A DNA stretch of 61,322 nt from Microbacterium maritypicum MF109 (GCF_000455825.1 NZ_ATAO01000035.1:1-61322); one strand, 5' to 3'. Numbered from the stretch's first letter, positions 1 to 8,252 are shown. Numbers and translations are program-made. The notes: a model not told the origin generated them from the sequence alone.

Positions 1-1
1 C

Positions 2-19
2 TTCGACATCGCCGCCTGA
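2..19 (+). CDS. possible 3' end of a gene entering from the left edge
   Basis: Reading from base 2, the codons give FDIAA followed by TGA at 17-19, a plausible C-terminal tail of a plus-strand gene lying mostly outside the window. Only five codons are visible, so the product cannot be named. An ATG on the other strand at 9-7 is an alternative, equally thin, reading. The stop lies at the start of a tandem repeat array. Confidence 0.25.
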   Translation, partial: FDIAA

Positions 20-107
20 CGACGACGCCCGCCTGACGACGACGCCGGCCTGATCACGCGGTGCCTGATGACGCGGTGCCTGATGACGCGGTGCCTGATG
101 ACGTCGA
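14..107. repeat. short tandem repeat array, about six units starting GCCTGA
   Basis: Six head-to-tail units begin with GCCTGA: two of 17 bp (14-30, 31-47), then four of 15 bp (48-62, 63-77, 78-92, 93-107). Units 63-77 and 78-92 are identical. The array fills most of the gap before the convergent ECF gene ending at 157. Every unit carries TGA in one frame. It could have grown by slippage from the stop region of the upstream gene. No coding role is seen. Confidence 0.75.
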
Positions 108-156
108 TGCGTGACGTCGGCGCCTGTGCTCTCGAGGCTCAGCGATGCCTGCGGAC

Positions 157-759
157 TCAGGCCCTGCGGACTCCGGCCCCGTCGCCACCGGTCGCACCGA
201 CTCCGGCTCTGCGCAGACGGTCGGCGACCAGAATGCCGAGGGCCGTGCCGCCCACGCAGCTCGCGATGGTCACGGCAAAGAACGCGATCTGGGCGAAGAA
301 CGACATCGACCCGAGATCGAACCATGCCCACGCGGAGATCGGGTACACGATGCCGACCGTGACCGCACCGAGATAGTGCATCCACGTGCCCCAGTAGCGC
401 CAGAGCACGAAGAGGAACGGCAGCTCCGTGAATGCCGCCCACCAGAGATTGGTCAGCACGGTGCGGAAACCATACCCGGAGAACGGCACCATGACGAGGC
501 CGGCGATCAGGGCAACGAGCAGGCCGACGAGTGGGCGACGCAGCAGCCGCAGCGCGATCACCGACGGCAGCAGCCAGAGACCGGCGAGCGCCATGCCCAC
601 GAACGGGAGCGGCCCGGTCAGCACGGTCGAGAACCAGTTCATCGGTGCGAGCAGCACCGCTCCGGCGACGCCGAGTGCCGCGCAGGTCAGCAGGATGGCG
701 GTAGGGAAGCGGAACCGTCCGCCGGTGCGGGGCGTCCGGCCCGCGGCATCCGCGCTCAC
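157..759 (-). CDS. ECF transporter S component (YkoE-like)
   Basis: A 200-residue hydrophobic protein with about six membrane segments after a short basic N-terminus. It looks like the substrate-binding S component of an energy-coupling factor importer, YkoE-like in layout. It is the last gene of a minus-strand operon (ATPase, T component, siderophore-interacting protein, S component); its ATG overlaps the stop of the flavoprotein gene by 4 bp, so the two are probably translationally coupled. YkoE homologues are annotated as hydroxymethylpyrimidine/thiamin permeases, but the flavoprotein partner and the iron box upstream of the operon point to an iron chelate or haem. The substrate is inference. 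Confidence 0.75.
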   Translation of the reverse strand: MSADAAGRTPRTGGRFRFPTAILLTCAALGVAGAVLLAPMNWFSTVLTGPLPFVGMALAGLWLLPSVIALRLLRRPLVGLLVALIAGLVMVPFSGYGFRTVLTNLWWAAFTELPFLFVLWRYWGTWMHYLGAVTVGIVYPISAWAWFDLGSMSFFAQIAFFAVTIASCVGGTALGILVADRLRRAGVGATGGDGAGVRRA

Positions 760-1631
760 GCCAGGGGCTCCGCGGCAGCTTCGCGGGCGGCCTTCGACGC
801 GGGGGAGGCCGCACCGATCTTCCAGTATCCGCAGAAGCTCACGGCGTTCTTGTCCACCCCGCGCTCGCCGACGAGGTGTTTGCGGGCACCCGATGCGAGC
901 GCCTGCTCACCCGCCGCGTACGCATGGAACGGGGCCTCCGGCAGCGCGGTGCGGCCGAGCGTCTCCAGCGCGAGGGAGCCGGGGGCGACATCGTGCGGGC
1001 GCACGATCCACACCACCTCGATGCCGGCGGGGCGGGCGAACTCCAGCGCATCCTCCTCGCTCGGCGTCTCGACGATCGCGATGCCGACGGCGTCGAACGG
1101 CAGCGAGGCGCAGATCGAGGAGATCGCGGGCAGGGCGGTCTCATCGCCGACCAGCACGACACGATCCGTTCCGCGCTGCGGATTGAAGGTGAGGCCCTCG
1201 TCGATGATCAGCACGTGCTCGCCCGGCCGGCAGGCCTCGGCCCACCGAGACGCCGGGCCGGCCGTTCCGTCGGCCGCCGAGCCGTGCAGCACGAAATCCA
1301 CGTCGATCTCGGCGCCGGCGTCAGCCGTGGCCGATCGATATGCCCGCACGCTGTAGTTGCGCATCACCGGACGTTCGCCGTCGGGGATGCGCAGGAACTT
1401 CAGGTAGCCGAACATCTTGTTGGCCTTCGCCGGCACCCGGTCGAGGCCCGCGTCGCCGCCGATGGGCAGGAACAGCCGGAACCACTGGTCGAACCCCATC
1501 GGGCGGAACTTCTCGATCTCGCCGCCGCCGAGGGTCACCCTGATCCAGTGCGCCGACAGGCGTTCCGTACGCAGCACCACCAGGTGGATGAGCTCGGTGG
1601 TCTCGGGCTTGACCATCTTGCTGAATGCCAT
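756..1631 (-). CDS. siderophore-interacting protein (FAD-dependent ferric-siderophore reductase)
   Basis: A 291-residue cytoplasmic flavoprotein of the SIP family. The N-terminal FAD-binding barrel carries RNYSVR at residues 91-96, the R-x-Y-S/T flavin motif. The C-terminal NAD(P)H-binding half contains VVLVGDETALPA and ends with the family's GYWKIG-type segment. Members reduce ferric siderophores with NAD(P)H or ferredoxin to release iron. I chose the ATG at 1631 (protein starts MAFSKMVKP) because an AAAGG ribosome site lies just upstream and the extra in-frame N-terminus from 1769 is arginine/serine-rich and overlaps the T-component gene. Its stop overlaps the S-component start by 4 bp. Its position inside an ECF operon couples import to reductive release. 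Confidence 0.9.
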   Translation of the reverse strand: MAFSKMVKPETTELIHLVVLRTERLSAHWIRVTLGGGEIEKFRPMGFDQWFRLFLPIGGDAGLDRVPAKANKMFGYLKFLRIPDGERPVMRNYSVRAYRSATADAGAEIDVDFVLHGSAADGTAGPASRWAEACRPGEHVLIIDEGLTFNPQRGTDRVVLVGDETALPAISSICASLPFDAVGIAIVETPSEEDALEFARPAGIEVVWIVRPHDVAPGSLALETLGRTALPEAPFHAYAAGEQALASGARKHLVGERGVDKNAVSFCGYWKIGAASPASKAAREAAAEPLA

Positions 1632-1641
1632 CGGGTGCCTT

Positions 1642-2460
1642 TCAGGGAAGCTGCCAGGGGAAGAAGGCGACGAAGATGGCCGCGGATGCCAGCAGGGTCG
1701 CGATGGTGAAGACGGTGTCGCGTGTGCGGAACGGGACGAGGTGCCGCTCGGTGCGGGTGGGATGCGCACCGAACGCGCGCGAGTCCATCGCCAGCGCCAC
1801 CCGCTCGGCGTGACGGATCGCGCCGGCGAGAAGCGGCACGATGTAGCCCCACCCGCGGGCGATGCGGGCGAACGGTCCGCGTCCGCCGTGGTAACCGCGC
1901 ACCCGGTGGGCCGCCCGGATCACGGCGAGCTCATGCCCGAACCGCGGCACGAACCGGAACGCTGCCAGTGCCGTGTAGCCGATCCGGTACGGCACCCGCA
2001 GCTGCTGCACACTGGCGCGCACGAGGTCGGGCCCACTGGTCGTGAGCCCGCCGACGAGCGCGAGAGCGACGATCGATCCGAGCCGCAGCGCCGTCGCGAA
2101 GCCGATCAGGAGCGCTCCGCTGTAGAGGGTCCAGTCGCCGATCCGCAAGACGGGGGAACTGCCCGCGACGAGTCCGGTGTCGACCCACACGGAGAACCCG
2201 ATGCCCACCAGGAGCATGCCGGCCGGGAGCCCGAGCAGCAGGAGAGCGAGGAGCCGAACCGTGAGACGCGCCCCGACCAGGATCAGCGCGTAGGCGAGAA
2301 TCAGGAAAGCGGCGGGCGTCGCGAGGTCGCGCACGAACACGAGCAGGACCATCGCCGGCGCGAACCCGGCGACCTTCGCGAGCGGATTCAACGCATACAG
2401 GAACTGCCGCCGCGACGTCGCCGTGATACGTGCGTACGGATCGAAGGTCGTCGCGGTCAC
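1642..2460 (-). CDS. ECF transporter T component (CbiQ family)
   Basis: A 272-residue integral membrane protein of the CbiQ/EcfT family. It has several hydrophobic segments and conserved C-terminal coupling-helix regions rich in Arg and Ala, including an A-x-x-x-R-F-x-P-like stretch (AAFRFVPRFG) and an R-A-H-R-V-R-G-Y segment. The T component links S components to the ATPase subunits in the membrane. Its start overlaps the ATPase stop by 4 bp (ATGA), and the flavoprotein begins 10 bp after its stop. Since two S-component genes flank the core genes, one EcfT probably serves both. Confidence 0.85.
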   Translation of the reverse strand: MTATTFDPYARITATSRRQFLYALNPLAKVAGFAPAMVLLVFVRDLATPAAFLILAYALILVGARLTVRLLALLLLGLPAGMLLVGIGFSVWVDTGLVAGSSPVLRIGDWTLYSGALLIGFATALRLGSIVALALVGGLTTSGPDLVRASVQQLRVPYRIGYTALAAFRFVPRFGHELAVIRAAHRVRGYHGGRGPFARIARGWGYIVPLLAGAIRHAERVALAMDSRAFGAHPTRTERHLVPFRTRDTVFTIATLLASAAIFVAFFPWQLP

Positions 2461-4148
2461 GCGGTCGCCCCGAGCCCGGCCGAGGCCAGCACGCGCTGCA
2501 GCGGGGGCAGGCGCAGCCCCGCGTCGGCGAACAGCCGCTCGTCCTGCAGCAGGGTCGCAGTCGGACCGGCCGCACGCACGCGCCCGTCGGCGAGGACCAC
2601 CACATGACTTGTGTGCTCGGCCACGAGCTGGAGGTCGTGCGTGACGATCACGATGGTCGTGCCTTCAGCGCGCAGGCTCTGCAGCAGGTCGAGCAGCTCG
2701 GCGGCTCTGGCGCGATCCTGTCCGAACGTGGGCTCGTCGAGCGCCAGCACCCGCGGGCGGGTGATCAGGGCCGTCCCCACCGACAGTCTTCGCTTCTCGC
2801 CGCCGGAGAGCAGGAACGGATGCACGCCCGCCTTGTGCTCGAGGCCGAAGCGGGCCAGCATCTCGCCGACCCTGGTCGAGATCTCGTCATCCGGTACGTG
2901 CCGCAGCCGCAGTCCGTGGGCCAGCTCGTCGAACACCGTGGGGGCGATGAACTGGTGCTCGGGATTCTGGAAGACGAACCCGATGCGCGCGGCGAGGTCG
3001 CGCGGCGATGCGGTGCCCGGATCGATCCCGTCGACCCGCACCTGGCCACGAGGCGGTGGCACGACCCCTGCGAGCGCCTGGATCAGCGTCGTCTTGCCCG
3101 CGCCGTTCGCACCGACGATCGCCGTGAGGCTGCCCGGTTCGAGATCGAGATCGATCCCGTGCAGGATCTCGGTGCGGCGTCGGCGCACGGTCAGCCCGCG
3201 AGCGCGGATGATCGGCTCGACACGTGCCGTCGCCTCGCCGGAGGGTGGAGAGATCTCGTCGGCTGCGCGCCGAGGGGTGGAGGGCGAGACGTCCTCACGA
3301 TCGAGCGCTGCGGCGAGCTCCTGCGGCGACAGCGGCAGGAGGGCGAGCGAGAATCCCCGTTCCCGAAGGCGGAGTGCCGCCAGGGTGACAGCGGGAAGCC
3401 ACACTCCCATCCGGACCAGCTCATCCGCGTGGTCGCGGATGACTTCGGCCGCCGGCCCGTCGAAGGCGACCCGGCCGTCGCCGTCGAGCACGATCGCGCG
3501 CGTGACGAAAGCCATCGCCGCGTCGAGGTTGTGCTCCACGAGCAGGATCGCGCGGTCGCCGGTCGCGACGACCTCCGAGAGGGCGGCGTACACGTCGTCG
3601 ATGCCCTGGGGATCGAGGTTCGCCGTCGGCTCGTCGAGCACGATGAGCGGAGAGCCCATCGCCAGGGCTCCGGCGATCGCGAGTCGCTGCCTTCCGCCGC
3701 CGGAGAGGTGGTCGGGGTTCTCGTCGCGCCGTTCCCAGAGTCCGACCCGACGCAGTGCCTCCTCGACGCGACTTTCGACCACGTCGAGCGGAAGCCGCAG
3801 GTTCTCGGGGCCGAACGCGACCTCGTCGTAGACGCTGCCGGTGACGATCTGCGCATCGGGATCCTGGAAGACCATCGCGACGTGTGTGCTCAGCGTGGCC
3901 GTCTGCGCGCTGGCAGTGTCGATGCCCCCGGCTTCGACGGTGCCGACCAGCGTCGCGGGGAGGGCGTGGGGGATCAGTCCGTTGAGCGCGAGGGTGAGCG
4001 TCGACTTGCCGGAACCGGAGGGACCGAGCAGGAGCACGACCTCTCCGGCATCGATGTCGAACGTCACGTCGCGCGGCGAGGGGTGCGCCGCATCGGCGTG
4101 GGTGAGGGAGAGGTCACGCACGCGGAGCAGGGGCGCGGATGGGCGCAC
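2457..4148 (-). CDS. ECF transporter duplicated ATPase (EcfA1-EcfA2 fusion, YkoD-like)
   Basis: A 563-residue protein with two ABC ATPase domains in one chain. Domain 1 has Walker A GPSGSGKST (Lys48), signature LSGGGRQRL near 148 and Walker B LIVLDEP near 168. Domain 2 has Walker A GANGAGKTT (Lys352), signature LSGGEKRRL and Walker B VLALDEP. Both sites look catalytically intact. Fusion of the two ATPases is typical of YkoD-type ECF systems. It is the first gene after the iron-box promoter, and its stop overlaps the T-component start by 4 bp. Confidence 0.93.
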   Translation of the reverse strand: MRPSAPLLRVRDLSLTHADAAHPSPRDVTFDIDAGEVVLLLGPSGSGKSTLTLALNGLIPHALPATLVGTVEAGGIDTASAQTATLSTHVAMVFQDPDAQIVTGSVYDEVAFGPENLRLPLDVVESRVEEALRRVGLWERRDENPDHLSGGGRQRLAIAGALAMGSPLIVLDEPTANLDPQGIDDVYAALSEVVATGDRAILLVEHNLDAAMAFVTRAIVLDGDGRVAFDGPAAEVIRDHADELVRMGVWLPAVTLAALRLRERGFSLALLPLSPQELAAALDREDVSPSTPRRAADEISPPSGEATARVEPIIRARGLTVRRRRTEILHGIDLDLEPGSLTAIVGANGAGKTTLIQALAGVVPPPRGQVRVDGIDPGTASPRDLAARIGFVFQNPEHQFIAPTVFDELAHGLRLRHVPDDEISTRVGEMLARFGLEHKAGVHPFLLSGGEKRRLSVGTALITRPRVLALDEPTFGQDRARAAELLDLLQSLRAEGTTIVIVTHDLQLVAEHTSHVVVLADGRVRAAGPTATLLQDERLFADAGLRLPPLQRVLASAGLGATA

Positions 4149-4185
4149 GGCGAAGTCCCGGGTCGGCGGATCGTACGCTTCTAAC

Positions 4186-4204
4186 TTAGCTGAGCCTTAC
4201 CTGA
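4186..4204 (-). promoter_or_regulatory. DtxR/IdeR-type iron box upstream of the ECF/SIP operon
   Basis: On the minus strand the 19-mer TCAGGTAAGGCTCAGCTAA matches 15 of 19 positions of the actinobacterial iron-box consensus TTAGGTTAGGCTAACCTAA. It lies in the 77-bp gap between the upstream S-component stop (4226) and the ATPase start (4148), 37 bp before the ATG, where a repressor would block transcription. DtxR/IdeR proteins repress with Fe2+. Regulation here is inferred from the match and position. No comparable box is seen in front of the 4771 gene. Confidence 0.65.
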
Positions 4205-4225
4205 TTCTCCATGCGGGTCGAGCGC

Positions 4226-4771
4226 CTATCGACGGGCGACGCCCGCGCGACTGAGCGCGGAGCCGATCGCGAGGCCGACCGCGGTCCACGCGATCGGTCC
4301 GAGCACCGAGATCGCGAGGTAGAGGATCTGCGCCCACAGCGGCATGACCGCGAGGTGGGCGGCGAAGAACACCACGACGGCCACGAACATCCCGATGATC
4401 GCCGCCGAGATGAAGAACCGCCACGGCCCCCAGGAGCGATAGCGGGTGAGGGCGGCCACCCCCTCCTGGATCAGGCCGAACAGCAGTGCCGTGCCGATGA
4501 AGCGCAGCGCCCACGCCGGGTTGAAGGCGCTCGCGATCAGCGCGGCGAACACATGAGTGATCAGCGCGACGAGCGGAAGGCGCAGCACCTCCTGCGCGAT
4601 GATGCCCGGCAGCACGTGCGAGCCGAGCACCAGGCCGTAGAGGAACAGCAGGGGGCTCGCCAGCAGCACCGGCGTCACCCATCCGGCGATGCCCGCGAGG
4701 ATGCCCGTCGCGACTCCGATCGCCGCGCAGACGAGCAGTACTCGGGTCGACAGGACGGAGGTACGGGCCAC
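4226..4771 (-). CDS. second ECF transporter S component (YkoE-like)
   Basis: A 181-residue very hydrophobic protein with about six membrane segments, similar in design to the S component at 157-759 (both carry a G-x-W-x-x-x-V/I-x-x-x-x-L region and end with a basic tail after a G-x-A-I/L-G segment). It lies upstream of the shared ATPase and T genes on the same strand, separated by the 77-bp gap that holds the iron box, so it may have its own promoter in 4772-4938. Two S components with one AAT core suggest two related substrates or a heteromeric binder. The substrate is unknown. Confidence 0.7.
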   Translation of the reverse strand: MARTSVLSTRVLLVCAAIGVATGILAGIAGWVTPVLLASPLLFLYGLVLGSHVLPGIIAQEVLRLPLVALITHVFAALIASAFNPAWALRFIGTALLFGLIQEGVAALTRYRSWGPWRFFISAAIIGMFVAVVVFFAAHLAVMPLWAQILYLAISVLGPIAWTAVGLAIGSALSRAGVARR

Positions 4772-4818
4772 CTCTCCAGCTTACTGTCGACCTATCGGGA
4801 GGGCGGCCGTGGATAACC

Positions 4819-4856
4819 CTGGTCGATCGGCGAATGCCGACTGGTCGATCGACCAG
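4819..4856. promoter_or_regulatory. palindrome plus half-site repeat in the divergent ECF/subtilase region
   Basis: CTGGTCGATCGACCAG at 4841-4856 is a perfect 16-bp palindrome. Its left half CTGGTCGATC also occurs at 4819-4828, exactly 22 bp (two helical turns) upstream. This looks like a dimeric operator with a second half-site, placed between the divergent S-component gene and the subtilase gene. The binding protein is unknown. Confidence 0.5.
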
Positions 4857-4895
4857 ATCTCGCGTCGATCGCTGAGGGCGGGACTATGTTGGCCG

Positions 4896-4919
4896 CGGTG
4901 CAGCAACGCGGTTGCACCG
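4896..4919. promoter_or_regulatory. inverted repeat in the leader of the subtilase gene
   Basis: CGGTGCA (4896-4902) and TGCACCG (4913-4919) are perfect inverted copies. The inner GCAAC/GTTGC pair (4903-4907, 4911-4915) gives an alternative hairpin. The element ends 20 bp before the ATG at 4939. It may be an operator or an mRNA hairpin near the ribosome site; the sequence does not decide. Confidence 0.4.
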
Positions 4920-4938
4920 TGATCATCGGGAGCACCAC

Positions 4939-7900
4939 ATGGGTCGAACACCCCTCCGGATGGCAGCGGCCGCCACCCTGGCCACGCTGTTCATCGCATC
5001 GACAGCAACCACCGGCTACGCCGCGACGGAGGAGGTGACGCACCCCGTCCCCGTCGCAGGAACCCCCGGACATTACATCGTCGTGATGAAGTCGGATCCG
5101 CTCGCCACCTATGAGGGCGACGTGAAGGGACTGAAAGCCACCAAGCCCGCGGAAGGCGAGCAGCTCGAGACGCAGTCGCAGGATTCGCAGCGCTACGTCG
5201 AGCACCTCCAGACCGAGCAGACCGACCTCGTCAGCGACATCGGCGTGACCCCCGACACGACGTATCAGGTGGTGCTGAACGGGTTCAGCGCCGACCTCAG
5301 CGGCGAACAGGTCGATGCGCTCCGTGCCTCGAAGGACGTGCTCGGTGTCTACCCCGACGAGATCCGCCACCCCGATGCGCAGACCTCGACCGACTACCTC
5401 GGTCTCGGCGACGACCGCAAGGGCCGCGGAGGCGTGTGGCAGCAGACCGGAGGAGTCGAGAAGGCCGGAGAAGGCGTCGTCGTCGGTGTGATCGACACCG
5501 GCATCGCCCCCGAGCACCCCTCCTTCGAGGGCAAGAAGATCAAGAAGCAGAAGCAGCAGAACACTCGCAACAAGGGTGGTCAGCCCTACACCGACGGCAC
5601 CTACGTCTACTTCGACAAGTCCGACGGCGGCCAGTTCCAGGCCGCGATGGTCGAGGGCCAGGACTGGGACAAGAGCGACTACTCCTCGAAGCTCATCGGC
5701 GGACAGTACTTCTACGCCGGAGCCGAGGCCGCCGGGTTCGACTTCCAGTACGACTACCTCTCGCCGCGTGACGGCGACGGCCACGGCTCGCACACCGCGA
5801 GCACTGCCGCGGGCAACTTCAAGGTCAAGGCCAGCATCGAGAACGTCGATTTCGGGACGGTCTCGGGAGTCGCACCGGCCGCGAAGATCTCGGCCTACAA
5901 GGCCTGCTACGTCGGCCCCGACACGTCGACCAAGGACGATGACATCTGCGCGCAGAGCGACCTCATCGCCGCGATCGATCAGGCTGTCGCCGACGGCGTC
6001 GACGTGATCAACTACTCCATCGGCGGCGGCGCCGCCAGCACTGTGATGGCCCCGGAGGACCTCGCATTCTTCAACGCCGCAGCTGCCGGCGTCTTCGTCG
6101 CGACCAGCGCCGGCAACGACGGCCCCGCCCCGGTCACGGCTGACCACGCATCGCCCTGGTACACGACCGTCGCCGCCTCGACCATCCCGACCTGGGAGGG
6201 CACCGTGCAGTTCGACGGGTTCGCGCAGGCCGGAGCCTCGGTGAGCGTGCCGTTCGGTCAGAGGGTCACCGGCCCGTCCATCGCCGCCGTCGATGCCTCC
6301 GCAGCAGGAGCGAAGGATCCGCAGCTCTGCCTGCCCGGCACCCTCGATCCGGCCAAGGTCGCCGGACACATCGTGGTCTGCGACCGTGGCGGCAACGCCC
6401 GCGCCGAGAAGTCGCAGGTCGTGAAGGATGCCGGGGGCATGGGCATGGTCCTCGTGAACGTGCCCGGTGGCGCCGACTCGCTCGACAACGACTTCCACTC
6501 GGTGCCGACCGTGCACCTGAACGCGGTGCACCGCGCCGCGGTGCTCGCGTACGTGCAGGGCGGCGTGGATCGTCCGATCACGCTCGTCGGGGAGAACACC
6601 ACGGGCGTCACCACCCCGACGCCGCAGATCGCAGGCTTCTCGAGCCGTGGACCGATGCTGGCAGACGGCAGCGACGTGATGAAGCCGGACATCGCGGCTC
6701 CCGGCGTCGCGATCCTCGCGGCGACCGAGAACGCTCCGGGCGAGAAGCCGACCTTCGGCATCCTCTCCGGCACGTCCATGGCCTCGCCGCACGTCGCGGG
6801 TCTCGCGGCCCTGTACCTCGGTGAGCGCCCGAAGGCGACGCCCGCTGAGATCAAGTCGGCGATGATGACCACCGCCTACGACACGGTGCTGCCCGACGGA
6901 TCGAAGAACACGAACCCGTTCGAGCAGGGTGCGGGTCAGGTCGATCCGAAGCGGTACCTGAACCCGGGTCTGCTCTACCTCAATGGTGTGAAGGACTGGG
7001 CGGCGTTCCTCGACGGGAAGGGGCTGTCGGACTTCCCCGGCATCGATCCCATCGACGGCAGCGATCTGAACCAGGCGTCGATCTCGATCGGCTCGCTGAC
7101 CAGCGCGCAGACCGTCACCCGCACGGTCACCTCGACCGAGAAGGGCACGTTCACCGCCAAGGCCTCCGTGCCGGGAGTGAACATCAAGGTCACGCCGCAG
7201 CAGCTGAAGTTCGATCGCCCCGGTCAGACGAAGACCTTCACGGTCACGTTCGACAACGCGAGCGCTCCGGTGGAGCAGTGGGCCACGGGTTCGCTGACCT
7301 GGACGAGTGCGAAGAACTCGGTGCGCTCTCCGATCGCGCTGTTCCCGGTCACGGCCGATGCTCCGGCCGAGGTCACGGGCAGTGGTGTCGACGGCAGTAC
7401 GTCGGTGGACATCACCCCCGGTCTCACCGGAGATCTGGCGCTCGGACTCTCAGGTCTGACTCCGTTCGAGCTGCTCGCCGATGCGGACAACCCGGTCGAG
7501 GGTCACTCGGGTGACGAGAAGTCGGGTGATGCGAACAAGGACGTGTCGTGGATCGTGAACGTGCCGGAGGGTACGACGCTCTCGCGGTTCGACCTCGACT
7601 CTTCCGATGACAAGGGCAGCGATCTCGACCTCACCGTGTACCGCGTGGTGAGCCCGGACGACCTGCAGTACTACCAGCGCTGGCGCTCGGCGACCGGCTC
7701 GGCGGATGAGCAGGTCACGATCCCGTCGCCGACGGCGGGTACGTACCTCGTGGTGGCCAACATCTACTCGACGACGGGCCCGATGACGTGGGACATGACC
7801 TACGCCAACGTGCTGCCCGACGGCGAGGGAGACCTGACCGCCACGCCGAACCCGCTCGCCGCGGTCCGCGGCACGCAGACGTCGTACGACCTCAGCTGGA

Positions 7901-8157
7901 CCGGCCTGGCCGCCGGCACCCGCTACCTCGGGGTCGTGCAGTACGGCGAGTCGGATGTCCGCACCGTGCTGACGGTCGACGTGCCGCAGGCGAAGGCTCC
8001 GGAGACCCCGGCGCCCGAGACTCCGGTACCCGAGACTCCGGCGCCCGAGACTCCCGCGCCGGAGACCCCGGCTCCGGAGACGACCGCGCCGGCGACTCCC
8101 GCACCGCAGACGTCAGCGCCGGCGACTCCCGCACCGCGAGGGGAGAAGCGGGAGTAA
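4939..8157 (+). CDS. secreted subtilisin-like serine protease (S8) with PA domain
   Basis: A 1072-residue exported protease. An N-terminal signal peptide (hydrophobic TLATLFIASTATTGYA) is followed by an I9-like propeptide (GHYIVVMKSDP to about residue 150) and the S8 domain. Catalytic residues are Asp186 (VIDTGIAP), His282 (DGHGSHTAS) and Ser613 (SGTSMASPHVAG). A protease-associated domain is inserted between His and Ser. Beyond residue 680 there are beta-rich domains and a C-terminal Pro/Glu/Thr repeat tail. The ATG at 4939 has a GGGAG ribosome site, and the signal peptide fits this start better than an ATG 27 bp upstream. No LPxTG anchor is present, so the protein is probably released. It is likely an extracellular broad-range protease, and a strong hairpin follows the stop. 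Confidence 0.93.
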   Translation: MGRTPLRMAAAATLATLFIASTATTGYAATEEVTHPVPVAGTPGHYIVVMKSDPLATYEGDVKGLKATKPAEGEQLETQSQDSQRYVEHLQTEQTDLVSDIGVTPDTTYQVVLNGFSADLSGEQVDALRASKDVLGVYPDEIRHPDAQTSTDYLGLGDDRKGRGGVWQQTGGVEKAGEGVVVGVIDTGIAPEHPSFEGKKIKKQKQQNTRNKGGQPYTDGTYVYFDKSDGGQFQAAMVEGQDWDKSDYSSKLIGGQYFYAGAEAAGFDFQYDYLSPRDGDGHGSHTASTAAGNFKVKASIENVDFGTVSGVAPAAKISAYKACYVGPDTSTKDDDICAQSDLIAAIDQAVADGVDVINYSIGGGAASTVMAPEDLAFFNAAAAGVFVATSAGNDGPAPVTADHASPWYTTVAASTIPTWEGTVQFDGFAQAGASVSVPFGQRVTGPSIAAVDASAAGAKDPQLCLPGTLDPAKVAGHIVVCDRGGNARAEKSQVVKDAGGMGMVLVNVPGGADSLDNDFHSVPTVHLNAVHRAAVLAYVQGGVDRPITLVGENTTGVTTPTPQIAGFSSRGPMLADGSDVMKPDIAAPGVAILAATENAPGEKPTFGILSGTSMASPHVAGLAALYLGERPKATPAEIKSAMMTTAYDTVLPDGSKNTNPFEQGAGQVDPKRYLNPGLLYLNGVKDWAAFLDGKGLSDFPGIDPIDGSDLNQASISIGSLTSAQTVTRTVTSTEKGTFTAKASVPGVNIKVTPQQLKFDRPGQTKTFTVTFDNASAPVEQWATGSLTWTSAKNSVRSPIALFPVTADAPAEVTGSGVDGSTSVDITPGLTGDLALGLSGLTPFELLADADNPVEGHSGDEKSGDANKDVSWIVNVPEGTTLSRFDLDSSDDKGSDLDLTVYRVVSPDDLQYYQRWRSATGSADEQVTIPSPTAGTYLVVANIYSTTGPMTWDMTYANVLPDGEGDLTATPNPLAAVRGTQTSYDLSWTGLAAGTRYLGVVQYGESDVRTVLTVDVPQAKAPETPAPETPVPETPAPETPAPETPAPETTAPATPAPQTSAPATPAPRGEKRE
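7996..8142 (+). repeat. PETPAP-type repeats at the end of the subtilase
   Basis: The subtilase ends in about ten short Pro-Glu-Thr-Pro/Ala units (PETPAP, PETPVP, PATPAP and similar), encoded by imperfect tandem repeats of roughly 15-18 bp. Such extended tails often cross or bind the cell wall. Here no sorting signal follows; the last residues are GEKRE. Confidence 0.8.
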
Positions 8158-8165
8158 TACGGAAG

Positions 8166-8219
8166 CACGACAGCACGGCACCTCGTGGTCGAAGGGCCAC
8201 GGGGTGCCGTGCTGTCGTG
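8166..8219. terminator. strong hairpin terminator after the subtilase
   Basis: A 17-bp perfect arm pair, 8166-8182 with 8203-8219, continues into an inner CGTGG/CCACG pair (8184-8188 with 8197-8201), giving a nearly unbroken stem of about 23 bp. It starts 8 bp after the TAA at 8155-8157. There is no long T run, as is common for actinobacterial hairpin terminators. Confidence 0.85.
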
Positions 8220-8233
8220 TTGCGCGGGCGCAT

Positions 8234-8252
8234 CCGTTCACCGCGTGAACGG
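8234..8252. promoter_or_regulatory. perfect dyad upstream of cstA, candidate operator
   Basis: CCGTTCAC-cgc-GTGAACGG is a perfect 8-bp inverted repeat with a 3-bp centre, about 100 bp upstream of the CstA start. It follows the subtilase terminator and is not followed by a T run, so an operator for a repressor or activator of the carboxylate locus is more likely than a second terminator. It does not match the CRP consensus. Confidence 0.5.

Noticed and set aside
2430..4184. Plus-strand frame of 584 codons across the ECF ATPase
   Set aside because: It is Arg/Glu/His-rich without motifs; the minus-strand frame has two complete ABC domains.
8120..8157. Pro-Glu-Thr tail of the subtilase as a sortase anchor
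   Set aside because: There is no LPxTG/LAxTG motif, no hydrophobic helix and no basic end after the repeats.
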